A stretch of DNA of 10,484 nucleotides. It comes from Phycisphaerae bacterium. GTDB lineage: Bacteria > Planctomycetota > Phycisphaerae > Phycisphaerales > Phycisphaeraceae. Each line of letters opens with the position of its first letter. Within the stretch, counting starts at the first letter, position 1. The translations under genes and the position numbers were made by a program. The notes below the pieces were generated by a model that worked only from the letters and a program-made list of their open reading frames with translations, did no database searches and had not been told where the DNA came from. The stretch is from contig NZCH01000008.1 in the NCBI GenBank assembly GCA_002688155.1, positions 1 to 10,484 on the forward strand. Reading direction: 5' to 3'. Positions 1 through 6,900 of the stretch are shown in pieces.

Positions 1-2
1 AA

Positions 3-80
3 CTGCATCCGGGTATGAGCGCACGCTGCTTCCTGAATACCGGCCGCACCAAATGGCTCGTACGTGTGATGCCGTTGTAG
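3..80 (+). CDS. Possible C-terminal end of an HlyD-type membrane fusion/adaptor protein (5' truncated)
   Basis: A reading frame open from the window edge ends at TAG (78-80) and encodes 25 residues. They contain Leu-His-Pro-Gly-Met-Ser-Ala-Arg followed after a few residues by Asn-Thr-Gly-Arg. A PGM(S/T)xR turn near the C-terminus, then a short basic or aromatic tail, is typical of HlyD/efflux periplasmic adaptor subunits, which link inner-membrane transporters to outer-membrane channels. The frame converges on the MFS gene, leaving 34 bases between stop codons. Only 25 residues are visible, so the assignment rests on one motif and could be chance. The other two forward frames are less convincing: one stops almost at once and the other runs on as the antisense shadow of the MFS gene. 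Confidence 0.35.
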   Translation: MHPGMSARCFLNTGRTKWLVRVMPL

Positions 81-114
81 CCCGCCGCCGCCCCGACCCC
101 CGCTCCTCGCGGCT

Positions 115-1296
115 TTATCGGGTCTGCGCGTGCACCGCGTGCGTCCAACGCCGATGCACCCCCACCTGTACCAGCGCGAACACCACGATGACCGCTGCCG
201 CCAGTATGTACGGTGCCCGCACATCCACGAAGTACCCGACGGTGCCGCCAAGCGCCGCCCCGGCCGCAAATCCGATGCACAACGTGGCTTCGTGAATGCT
301 GCTGGCCAGGCCTTTGCGGCGCTCAGTTGCACCGCTGATGCTGTAGTACAGCCCCGAGAAGTAGTTATATACGCCCATCACGGTCGTGCAGCCCATTGCC
401 AGCCACAGATGCCAGGCCTGGCTCGCATTGAAGAAAACGAGCATGCCGATTACGCCCATGGCCTGTGCGCACAGGGAGGTTGAAAATCGGTGTTGCCAAA
501 ATGCGGTAGCGTGCATCAGCATATAGAAGATGATGACCACAAAGCGGGATGTCCCGACCGTGATCCCGTGTTCGTCTGCGGGGATACCGATCTGTACGAA
601 CAATTGAGGTGTCAGGTAGATGTAGATCGACATTGAGAATGAGCTGGCAACATTGGCGATCCACGAGAGTTTCGCGAACGCGGCCGACCGTGTCTTTTGG
701 TTGGCATGCTCCATCGACGTGGGCTCAGGCGCGATGTGTTTGTCCGTCACGGGCGGGTTCATCACGATCGCCAGCACCAGATTAAGCAACATGATGATCG
801 CCGCGGCGCCGATCGGCCATGCGGCGGATATTTCGTACAGAACCCCTCCGAATGCGAAGCCCCCCATCAAACCCAGATTCCACGATATGGTCGTCATGAT
901 AAGGGCGTTGCTCACGCCGCCGCGCTGGTTGCCCGGTGGTTTGCCTTGGCTGGCCCACGCGATAGCTGCGGGATACGCAAGCCCGGCCGAGAGACCGATT
1001 GTCAAAGACGCCAGGTGGTACTGCTGGAAGAAAGCCAGCACCGGCGAGGTGAACACCAGCACGCAGCCGCTGAGCACCAGCCGACGCCGGCCAATATGAT
1101 CTGATAGCCAACCACCGGGCAGGCACGTCACAAGCGAGCCCAGCGGCGTAAGCGCACCGACCATGCCCAACTGCAGAACAGCCATTTTCGGCTCGTACGA
1201 ATCGGCCAATGCGCGCCCGATCGCGAACACAATCAGAAATGCGGCAAAGTCAAACAGACACAGCAGCAGGTAAATAGGGTTGGCCAGTGCACGCAT
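115..1296 (-). CDS. MFS transporter (12-TM major facilitator superfamily permease)
   Basis: The 393-residue product is strongly hydrophobic, with about a dozen membrane segments in two halves separated by a polar loop near residues 195-215. Residues 61-73 (GGWLSDHIGRRRL) match MFS motif A, the loop between TM2 and TM3 that is central to the conformational cycle. The second half begins near a Lys-Leu-Ser-Trp-Ile-Ala-Asn stretch. MFS proteins are inner-membrane secondary transporters of small solutes or drugs; the substrate cannot be told from this sequence. The frame is open upstream to 1416, but the extra 40 residues are Arg/Cys/His-rich and not membrane-like, whereas the ATG at 1294-1296 sits directly before TM1, so I chose that start. 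No clear Shine-Dalgarno precedes it. The gene is divergent from the lexA region and ends with TAA close to the preceding forward gene. Confidence 0.92.
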   Translation of the reverse strand: MRALANPIYLLLCLFDFAAFLIVFAIGRALADSYEPKMAVLQLGMVGALTPLGSLVTCLPGGWLSDHIGRRRLVLSGCVLVFTSPVLAFFQQYHLASLTIGLSAGLAYPAAIAWASQGKPPGNQRGGVSNALIMTTISWNLGLMGGFAFGGVLYEISAAWPIGAAAIIMLLNLVLAIVMNPPVTDKHIAPEPTSMEHANQKTRSAAFAKLSWIANVASSFSMSIYIYLTPQLFVQIGIPADEHGITVGTSRFVVIIFYMLMHATAFWQHRFSTSLCAQAMGVIGMLVFFNASQAWHLWLAMGCTTVMGVYNYFSGLYYSISGATERRKGLASSIHEATLCIGFAAGAALGGTVGYFVDVRAPYILAAAVIVVFALVQVGVHRRWTHAVHAQTR

Positions 1297-1306
1297 AAGG
1301 CGGCGG

Positions 1307-1312
1307 ATTGTA
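1307..1312 (-). promoter_or_regulatory. Candidate -10 element for the MFS gene
   Basis: On the reverse strand this reads TACAAT, one base from the sigma-70 consensus, and ends 10 bases before the chosen MFS start codon. Transcription would begin only a few bases before the ATG, giving a nearly leaderless mRNA, which fits the missing Shine-Dalgarno. No recognisable -35 hexamer lies 16-18 bases upstream, so this is a weak call. Confidence 0.22.
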
Positions 1313-1487
1313 GCCGTACAGTGAGTCGCACAGGGGGTATGCCGCAAGTGGACACTGCATCGCCCGGCACGCAGAGCAAGATCAAGAGCGCCCAAACCCC
1401 CTGGCCGCGACTGCAATCACCGCGCGCCTGAAACTTTCCAGTGAGATTTTTTTGGAATTGTGCGGACGACAAACATCGAACACGGCC

Positions 1488-1493
1488 TATAAT
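1488..1493 (+). promoter_or_regulatory. Candidate -10 element (TATAAT) reading toward lexA
   Basis: A perfect sigma-70 -10 hexamer on the forward strand in the AT-rich part of the intergenic gap. The predicted start of transcription would be near 1500, leaving a leader of about 230 bases before the ORF at 1728 and about 640 before lexA. No good -35 is visible at 16-18 bases; a TTGTGC at 1458-1463 is too far upstream (24-base spacer). The placement supports a promoter; the missing -35 keeps the confidence low. Confidence 0.35.
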
Positions 1494-1505
1494 CTAAGGC
1501 GTGTG

Positions 1506-1520
1506 ATAACTGGTCGTTAT
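1506..1520. promoter_or_regulatory. Candidate operator: inverted repeat ATAAC-N5-GTTAT
   Basis: Two perfect 5-base arms separated by TGGTC form a 15-base dyad that starts 12 bases after the TATAAT, where a repressor would cover the start of transcription. A dimeric repressor such as LexA, which usually represses its own gene, is a possible binder. The arms match neither the E. coli (CTG-N10-CAG) nor the Bacillus (CGAAC-N4-GTTCG) LexA box, so the assignment is inference from position only. Confidence 0.2.
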
Positions 1521-1573
1521 GTGGACGGTGGGCAATAAGGCCAGTAGGGATCACCACTTGTATGCTGGTTGCC

Positions 1574-1606
1574 GTTCGGGTATTTTTATGTTAACTTAAA
1601 CCGAAC
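1574..1606. repeat. Inverted repeat GTTCGG ... CCGAAC around an AT-rich core
   Basis: Six-base arms at 1574-1579 and 1601-1606 are perfect reverse complements. The 21-base core is AT-rich and holds a near-palindrome around GTTAAC (TTTATGTTAAC-TTAAA, one mismatched pair), centred about 2.5 bases off the centre of the outer arms. It could be a protein-binding site or an RNA stem in the leader. It lacks the T-run after the stem expected of an intrinsic terminator. Confidence 0.25.
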
Positions 1607-1727
1607 AAGTAGACGATGAAAGTTTCAAGTGCCATGCAACGCCTAGTCGAATCACAAGCAGCCGGTTGTGGGCTGGCCCCAAGATGTAGGGCCTGGACTG
1701 GCAATCAACCCCAACGGAGACGACGCC

Positions 1728-2357
1728 ATGGCGACCCCGCTTGTGATGCTCGGGCCTGGAAGCGAATACAACGTCCGCTACGTTGCGCAAGGCAAACGTC
1801 TGCGCCGAACAGTTACGCCCAACGCTCAAGTGAACAGCAGCGCCCATGCCGATTTATCGGACAGGCGACATGGCGGCTCGTTGTTAACGAACGCACTGCG
1901 GCGCTGGTTCGCTGGCGGGCGGCTCGAATCGATCATCGCCGGCTCTGCGCAAGAGGACATATACGAACCCACCATAAATTCGGGTTCCGCGACTTGGTCG
2001 CCATACCAGCAGTTGGCCGGCCCGGCAGGCGAGGTTGTCGTGGACGCACCAACGCAAACGATACCACGGACGGCATCGGACGAATCCATCACCTTAGCGC
2101 TGCAGCAACAGCGTCGCATACTGGAGGCCGGACAACATGAATTTGACTCCCAAACAGCAATGGATTCTCAAGCGCATCCGAGACTGGCGTCTGGCCAACG
2201 GCTATTCCCCGACGATGCAGGAGCTGGCCGACGAACTGAACGTCAGCAAGGTCACCGTCTTCGAGCACGTCGAATCGCTCATCAAAAAGGGCGCGCTCAT
2301 TCGAACGCCCAACAAGGCACGCTCTTTGGACATCAACCCCAACTTGGAATTGCCTGA
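1728..2357 (+). CDS. Uncertain hypothetical ORF upstream of and overlapping lexA
   Basis: ATG at 1728 follows a good Shine-Dalgarno (GGAGA, 1716-1720, spacing 7). The 209-residue frame has a normal amino-acid balance for its first 136 or so codons, with mainly G/C third positions, while the competing forward frame (from 1617) is Arg/Cys/His-rich like a shadow. I recognise no domain, signal peptide or membrane segment. Past 2137 the frame runs antiphase through lexA and its composition becomes shadow-like (basic, Gln- and Arg-rich) until TGA at 2355-2357. An overlap of 221 bases is unusual. Either the real gene ends near lexA and its stop was lost by a frameshift (the next frame has TGA at 2138-2140 in an ATGA overlap with the lexA start), or the stretch is non-coding leader. 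An SOS-linked cell-division inhibitor beside lexA would be an attractive guess, but nothing in the residues supports it. Confidence 0.35.
   Translation: MATPLVMLGPGSEYNVRYVAQGKRLRRTVTPNAQVNSSAHADLSDRRHGGSLLTNALRRWFAGGRLESIIAGSAQEDIYEPTINSGSATWSPYQQLAGPAGEVVVDAPTQTIPRTASDESITLALQQQRRILEAGQHEFDSQTAMDSQAHPRLASGQRLFPDDAGAGRRTERQQGHRLRARRIAHQKGRAHSNAQQGTLFGHQPQLGIA
2123..2127 (+). promoter_or_regulatory. Shine-Dalgarno site of lexA
   Basis: GGAGG lies 9 bases before the ATG at 2137 and fixes the lexA start. The lexA frame is closed upstream by TAG at 2095-2097, so no much longer start is possible. Confidence 0.7.
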
Positions 2358-2763
2358 TGAACAGCGCCACACACGATTGCCGCTGGTCGGCGCCATCGCC
2401 GCCGGTTCGCCGATCGAGGCTGTGGAGGACGTTGAATCAATTGATCTAGAAGCGATGTTCGCCCAACCATCCGCACGACGTACAAGCCGTCCAACGCAGG
2501 TCTTCGCGCTCAAGGTCCGGGGCGATTCCATGATCGATGAACACATCCGAGACGGCGATTTCGTCGTCTGTCAAAAGGCCGACACGGCGCGCAACGGCCA
2601 AACGGTTGTGGCGCTGCTCGAAAACGGTGAGGCCACGCTCAAAAAGCTCTACCGTGAACGCGGCAAGTTCAGACTTCAGCCCGCCAACGACAAGTTTGAA
2701 CCCATCATCGTCGACCACTGCCAGGTGCAGGGCGTCGTTATCGGTGTGATTCGCACTTACTAA
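2137..2763 (+). CDS. lexA: LexA, SOS-response transcriptional repressor (self-cleaving, S24 family)
   Basis: The 208-residue product has the complete LexA layout. An N-terminal winged helix-turn-helix spans residues 1-65, with Pro25-Thr26 leading into Glu29-Leu30-Ala31 and a recognition helix around residues 37-48. The Ala89-Gly90 cleavage bond sits in VGAIAAGSP. The C-terminal peptidase domain has the nucleophile Ser131 in GDSM and the general base Lys169 in ATLKKL. By family knowledge, LexA dimers repress DNA-damage genes and cleave themselves when RecA filaments form on single-stranded DNA. The spacing from cleavage Gly to Ser is about 41 residues, against about 34 in E. coli LexA; the extra residues are a polar, Arg/Ser-rich stretch at 110-119. 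The gene has a strong GGAGG site, is preceded by an uncertain ORF, and is not followed by the imuA-imuB-dnaE2 cassette often seen next to lexA; a sugar kinase on the other strand lies downstream. Autoregulation is expected, but I could not identify a known-type SOS box. Confidence 0.98.
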   Translation: MNLTPKQQWILKRIRDWRLANGYSPTMQELADELNVSKVTVFEHVESLIKKGALIRTPNKARSLDINPNLELPDEQRHTRLPLVGAIAAGSPIEAVEDVESIDLEAMFAQPSARRTSRPTQVFALKVRGDSMIDEHIRDGDFVVCQKADTARNGQTVVALLENGEATLKKLYRERGKFRLQPANDKFEPIIVDHCQVQGVVIGVIRTY

Positions 2764-2769
2764 CTTCTT

Positions 2770-2805
2770 TGCGACGGGAGCGACAACGGTAGATCGTTCG
2801 TCGCA
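2770..2805. terminator. Hairpin between convergent lexA and pfkB-type genes, possible terminator
   Basis: TGCGACG (2770-2776) is the exact reverse complement of CGTCGCA (2799-2805). Inside it AACG (2785-2788) pairs with CGTT (2795-2798) around a 6-base loop, so the right arm is a continuous 11-base pairing strand and the left arm carries an 8-base bulge. It begins 7 bases after the lexA stop. No T-run follows on either strand, so it would be a Rho-dependent or mRNA-end-stabilising structure rather than a classic intrinsic terminator. Confidence 0.45.
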
Positions 2806-2833
2806 GATGGGCTTACGTGGTGCCCACAACCTG

Positions 2834-2856
2834 TAACCGTTGACCTTTAACCGTTG
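2834..2856. repeat. Direct repeat TAACCGTTG, 14-base period
   Basis: Identical 9-mers at 2834-2842 and 2848-2856 are separated by 5 bases. The second copy overlaps the last codons and stop of the reverse-strand kinase gene. It looks like a small local duplication; no function is evident. Confidence 0.4.
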
Positions 2857-3779
2857 GCCATGTCAACGAGTTCATCCGGCAGTGTCGGTGTGCCGCCGGG
2901 CTGTGACGCAACGTATGCGCCCAGGTGGTTGGCGGTATTGACGGTCTTTTCCGGCGGCCAATTTTTGATGGCGCCAATGAGCAGGGCGGCGGTGCACACA
3001 TCGCCGGCGCCCACGGCATCCGCACGGTCGACAGGCGGATATGAAACCGCTGCATCTTCGTATCGTTCGCCGGGTCTGTACAGGACGGTGCCGTGTTCAC
3101 CCCGCGTGTAAGCGACGAACCTCAGTTCAAACTCGTCGATCAGAGCCTGGCACATTCCGTTGACGTCATCACTGCCGGCGGTAATTCGCGACAGGCCCAA
3201 CTCGCGCATCACTACGGGCAGTTCTTCCTCGTTGAGTTTGATCGCATCGGCTAACTCGCAGCTTCGCCGGATAATTCTGTTGTCGTAGTAATCCTGTCTC
3301 AGGTTGACATCGAACAGACGGATCGCACGGCGGGTTGCATCGAGGAACCGATAGATCGTGTTGCGCGATTGGGCGACGCGCTGAGCCAGTGTGCCGAAGG
3401 TGACAGCATGGCAGTTCTGCGCAAGGTATTCCAGGTCCGGATCAAACTGAATCATGTCCCACGCGACGTCGCGAACGATGTTATAGGTGGGTTGGCCATC
3501 CGCGTCGACGGTAACGGCAACGGTACCCGTGCTTCGGTCCGGGTCGGTCTGCAGGTACTGGCGGCTCATGCCCCGGGCGGCCAATTCCGCAATGATCTGC
3601 CGGCCCAGAACATCCTGTCCGATGCGCGAAATAACCGTTGCGGTTCCACCCAGCGGCTGCCCCAACTGGTGCGCGTGCACCGCCATGTTCAGCGGCGCGC
3701 CGCCGAGCACCTGGTGATCGGGAAACACGTCGTACAGCGCTTCGCCCAGACCCGCGATGATGAAAGGCACGCTAGCCAT
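2847..3779 (-). CDS. PfkB-family carbohydrate kinase, fructokinase-like
   Basis: The 310-residue protein has the ribokinase/PfkB fold landmarks. An N-terminal Gly-Leu-Gly-Glu-Ala-Leu-Tyr-Asp strand leads to the sugar-binding GGAPLNMAVH (26-35). FDVNLRQ sits at 156-162 and KLNEEEL at 181-187. The anion-hole and catalytic motif DAVGAGD (254-260), with Asp260 as the catalytic base, is followed by the usual small-residue helix. These enzymes transfer phosphate from ATP to a sugar hydroxyl in the cytoplasm. The GGAPxN motif and KLNxEEL segment resemble fructokinase-type members, but the substrate (fructose, 2-keto-3-deoxygluconate or another sugar) cannot be settled here. Length is normal and no key residue is missing. 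The start at 3777-3779 is the only one giving a full first strand; it has no clear Shine-Dalgarno. The gene converges on lexA and is divergent from the PQQ protein; a TACAAC on the reverse strand at 3861-3866 is a possible -10. Confidence 0.95.
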   Translation of the reverse strand: MASVPFIIAGLGEALYDVFPDHQVLGGAPLNMAVHAHQLGQPLGGTATVISRIGQDVLGRQIIAELAARGMSRQYLQTDPDRSTGTVAVTVDADGQPTYNIVRDVAWDMIQFDPDLEYLAQNCHAVTFGTLAQRVAQSRNTIYRFLDATRRAIRLFDVNLRQDYYDNRIIRRSCELADAIKLNEEELPVVMRELGLSRITAGSDDVNGMCQALIDEFELRFVAYTRGEHGTVLYRPGERYEDAAVSYPPVDRADAVGAGDVCTAALLIGAIKNWPPEKTVNTANHLGAYVASQPGGTPTLPDELVDMANG

Positions 3780-3964
3780 GGTCGGGCGGACAGGTTAACA
3801 GAACTCGCGTTACCGTGGACCGTCTGTGAGGTACGGTCGCCAAGTGAAGAACAGGCGTTCGTTGTAGCCAGGTCGCTTGTGATCAGTCGCCTTGCAGTGC
3901 ATTTATGCATCATTTGACAACACACCGCACGGACCTAAAGTCCATCAGACTGGCCGGCATCAAG
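3780..3964. promoter_or_regulatory. Divergent intergenic region between the sugar kinase and the PQQ/TPR protein
   Basis: 185 bases separate two start codons on opposite strands, so promoters for both should lie here. For the kinase, TACAAC (3861-3866, reverse strand) is a weak -10 about 80 bases upstream. For the forward gene, TTGTGA (3877-3882) could be a -35 paired with the AT-rich stretch near 3900-3907, but the -10 match is poor. I see no convincing operator. Confidence 0.3.
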
Positions 3965-6900
3965 ATGAATCATCAAACGCGCGTTCATGTCATACAGATG
4001 CCTACGGTGGCGGCCGTATTCGCGGTCATATGCGTGTGCGCGTTTGCTAAGGCCGACCAGAAAACGATCTACCTGGAGGACTCGCCCGCCGCGCAGGACC
4101 TGCTGGCCAGGGCCAGGCAAATGCACGCGCAAGGGCGACTTGCGGACGCGGCGCGTACGTGCCAGCGAGTCATCGTTGAATATCCGCACAAGATCATGGC
4201 GACGCAGCCGAGGCTGTACACCGATGCTCGTCGCGTCATCCTGGATTGGATCAAATCGGATCGGCTGCTGCTTGAGGCCTACCGCCGCCTGCATGATGCC
4301 CAGGCTCAGCGCGCGCTCGCCCAGGCCCGGTCAATACACGATCTGGAACAGGTCGTGGCGCGATACCAATTATGCGGTGCCGGGTTTTCCGCGAGCCTGC
4401 GGCTGACGGCCGGCTGGTTGGCGATTGCGAATCCTGTCGACGCCGGGCATGTACTCGTTGCGCTGTCGGAGCACCCCGATCTGGCGGACCATCGCGTGCA
4501 ATACCATCTGCTTGCGGCGGCCACCTCGCTTTACCTCAACGATGACGCTACAGCATCTCACCATCGCGCCCAGCTTGACGCATTGGGCGATGTCGAATCG
4601 TCGGCCTCGCTTGCGCGCTGGTCGAAGCAATTCAAACCGCCCTTGGTCTCGCAGGCGTATGACGGCTTTAGCCGGTTGCCGCGCACCACGGTTCCGGACC
4701 CGCCGGGTCGGCCGCTGTGGCAGGTGAAGATGCCCTCACGGTCCGGTGTGCGCCAAGTGCAGAAGCGCAACGTGGGTCAGCAGCAGAGGATCCGGCAGGT
4801 CGGACAGAGCCAGGGCCTTCCTTTGTACCCGGTCGTACATGAAGATCGCGTGTTCGTGAACACGCGAGGCGCTGTGCTGGCGTTGGACCGAGCTTCAGGA
4901 CGCGTCGTATGGTCGTATTACCCGTCGAAAGTTAAGCAAGGCTCAGGAGCCCGGCGCAGAACGGTCAACGTCGGTAATACCCGACAGTACCGGTCGATCG
5001 CCGTGGCGCACGACCGTGTACTGGCCGTGATCGGGGTTGCGCCGAATCGGCAAAACGCATTCATACGGCGCACGCCGGGATCGTCGCTGGTTTGCCTGTC
5101 GCTGCGAGAGGGCAGACCGCTGTGGCAAAAATACGCTGGGCAACTCGACCCGTCGCTCAAAAGTGCCTGGTTCGTGGGCACGCCGCTTATCGGCTACCGC
5201 GACGCTTACGTGGTCATGTCACGGCCGCAGGTATCGGGGTTTCAGGACACGTTCGTCGCCGCGGTGGACGTCATGACGGGGGAACTTTCGTGGCGGCGTC
5301 ATTTGTCCAGTGCCGTGCGAGGCCGCTTTTATAACGCCGTGCGCCCGCCGCGCATGATCCTTGACGGTCCGCGCCTTTTCGTGACCGACCAGATCGGTGT
5401 GATCGCGTGTCTTGATCGGCGGTCCGGCTCGGTGTTATGGCTTCGCGTTGATGCACCTGAAGCAATCAATCCCAACCAGTCGCGACCTCGACGTAATCAA
5501 GGCAAGTTCACCGCGTCGAGCGCCCCTGTGCGCGTGCCCATGGGTCTGATCGTGCCGTCATATGGGGGTAGCGATCCAGCCTTGCTCCTGGACCCGCTGA
5601 CCGGGAAGCGTCTGGATGAACTCAGCGGCGACGTCTGGAGATCCAGCCAGTTGCTTATGAGCGTCGGCACGGACGTGCTCTCGGTTGGCAAGACGGTAAC
5701 GCGGTTGAACGGCGTGAACCTGACGTCGCGCTGGCAGCGTGCGATCGGGCAACTCGGAGCCACATCGCGCGTCGGATATCCGGCCGTCACACAAGACCGG
5801 CTGCTGCTGCCGATTCCAGAGGGCATCCTTGTCATTGACCTTAAGACCGGTGACACGCTGTCCAACCTGGCGGTCAAGAACACGGGCAACGTCTTGCTGG
5901 TTGACGGGCAAATGCTCGTATCGACTCCCGAAGCCGTGAGCAGTTTCATGGCATGGCAGCAGGTGCAAGCGCATTTAAATCGTCAGATTATTGATCAACC
6001 GCTGGATCCGCGACCCGCGCTGGCGCTGGCGCACATTGCCCGGTCCAGTGGGCGGACTGACCAGATGCTCGATGCGATTGATCACGTGCTTAAAGCGGTA
6101 GAGCGCCGTGCCGCTGAAATGCAGTCCGGACGCGATGCGATGCAGATCGAGCAGGACCTGCGCGAACACGACTGGTTCCGCGAATTACTGCGATTCATTG
6201 ATCCCGCGCACAACCGGGACCGGCTCCTGCGGCAAATGTTGTTCGACCGCATCGCAACGGTGACGTTTGCCCCGCGTGATGAGGTCGCGTTCCAGTTGGC
6301 GTTGGGTGATTTTTTGACTGAGACGAAGCAGTACGATCGCGCGGCGGAGCACTATCAAGCGGTATTGGAGGACCCGTCGCTGGCGATCCAGCATTACCGT
6401 CATGAAAGCGGTATGCGTCAGGCGGGACTCGAGGCGCAATTGAGGCTGTCGCGGTTGCTTGAGCAGGCGGGGCGTCGTCTCGCATATCGGCGTTACGAAT
6501 CGCTCGCGGCTGAGCAGTTGGTGGCTTTGGAGATGGCGGATAACGTTGACGCACAGGCGTATCTGCAACTTGTCCATCGCTATCCGCTTTCGAGGACCGC
6601 GACAACGGCATTGATGGCGGCGGCAAAGGCCAAAGCGCAGTCGGGTGACACTGCGGCGGCGATCTCGTACCTGGGCCGGGCATACGCTCGTGCCAGGCAG
6701 GCCACGCTCTTGCAGCGCATCGTCGGCGCCAAGGTGCAACTGTATGAGCGGCGCCGAGAGTTTCGGATGGCAACTCAGACATTGTTGCGTGTCAAGCGTG
6801 AATACCCCGATTTGCAGCCGCTGCGCAACGGGCGGCCCATGCCAGTGAGCCAGTGGCTCGACGATTTGGCGCAGCATAAGCGCTCCGGGCCGCGACGGGC

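Larger units (their letters stand above)
1297..1727. other. Intergenic region between the MFS gene and the lexA-side ORF
   Basis: About 430 bases without a convincing gene. It is more AT-rich than its surroundings around 1440-1610. It contains a run of seven T (1447-1453), a TATAAT (1488-1493), a short inverted repeat ATAAC/GTTAT just after it (1506-1520), and a longer inverted repeat GTTCGG/CCGAAC enclosing an AT-rich core with GTTAAC (1574-1606). The reading frames here are short or Arg/Cys-rich and show no protein-like composition. I read it as the divergent control region for the MFS gene and for lexA with its upstream ORF. No tRNA or recognised riboswitch was seen. Confidence 0.6.

Noticed and set aside
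1297..1416. Upstream extension of the MFS gene by 40 codons
   Set aside because: The added residues are Arg/Cys/His-rich and precede TM1 without any membrane or targeting character.
1436..1457. TTCCA/TGGAA inverted repeat around a T-run, as a possible terminator
   Set aside because: The arms are only 5 bases, the T-run lies inside the loop rather than after the stem, and no gene ends there.
1617..2140. Forward ORF of 174 codons ending in an ATGA overlap with lexA
   Set aside because: The translation is rich in Arg, Cys, His and Trp and looks like an out-of-frame shadow of the 1728 frame; its start has no Shine-Dalgarno. The ATGA overlap is kept only as a hint for the frameshift idea.
3369..3917. 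Forward ORF of 182 codons opposite the PfkB-type kinase
   Set aside because: It is antisense to a gene with all family motifs and shows only shadow-like composition.
3905..3964. Longer start for the PQQ/TPR protein
   Set aside because: It would place 20 polar residues before a well-formed signal peptide that begins naturally at 3965.
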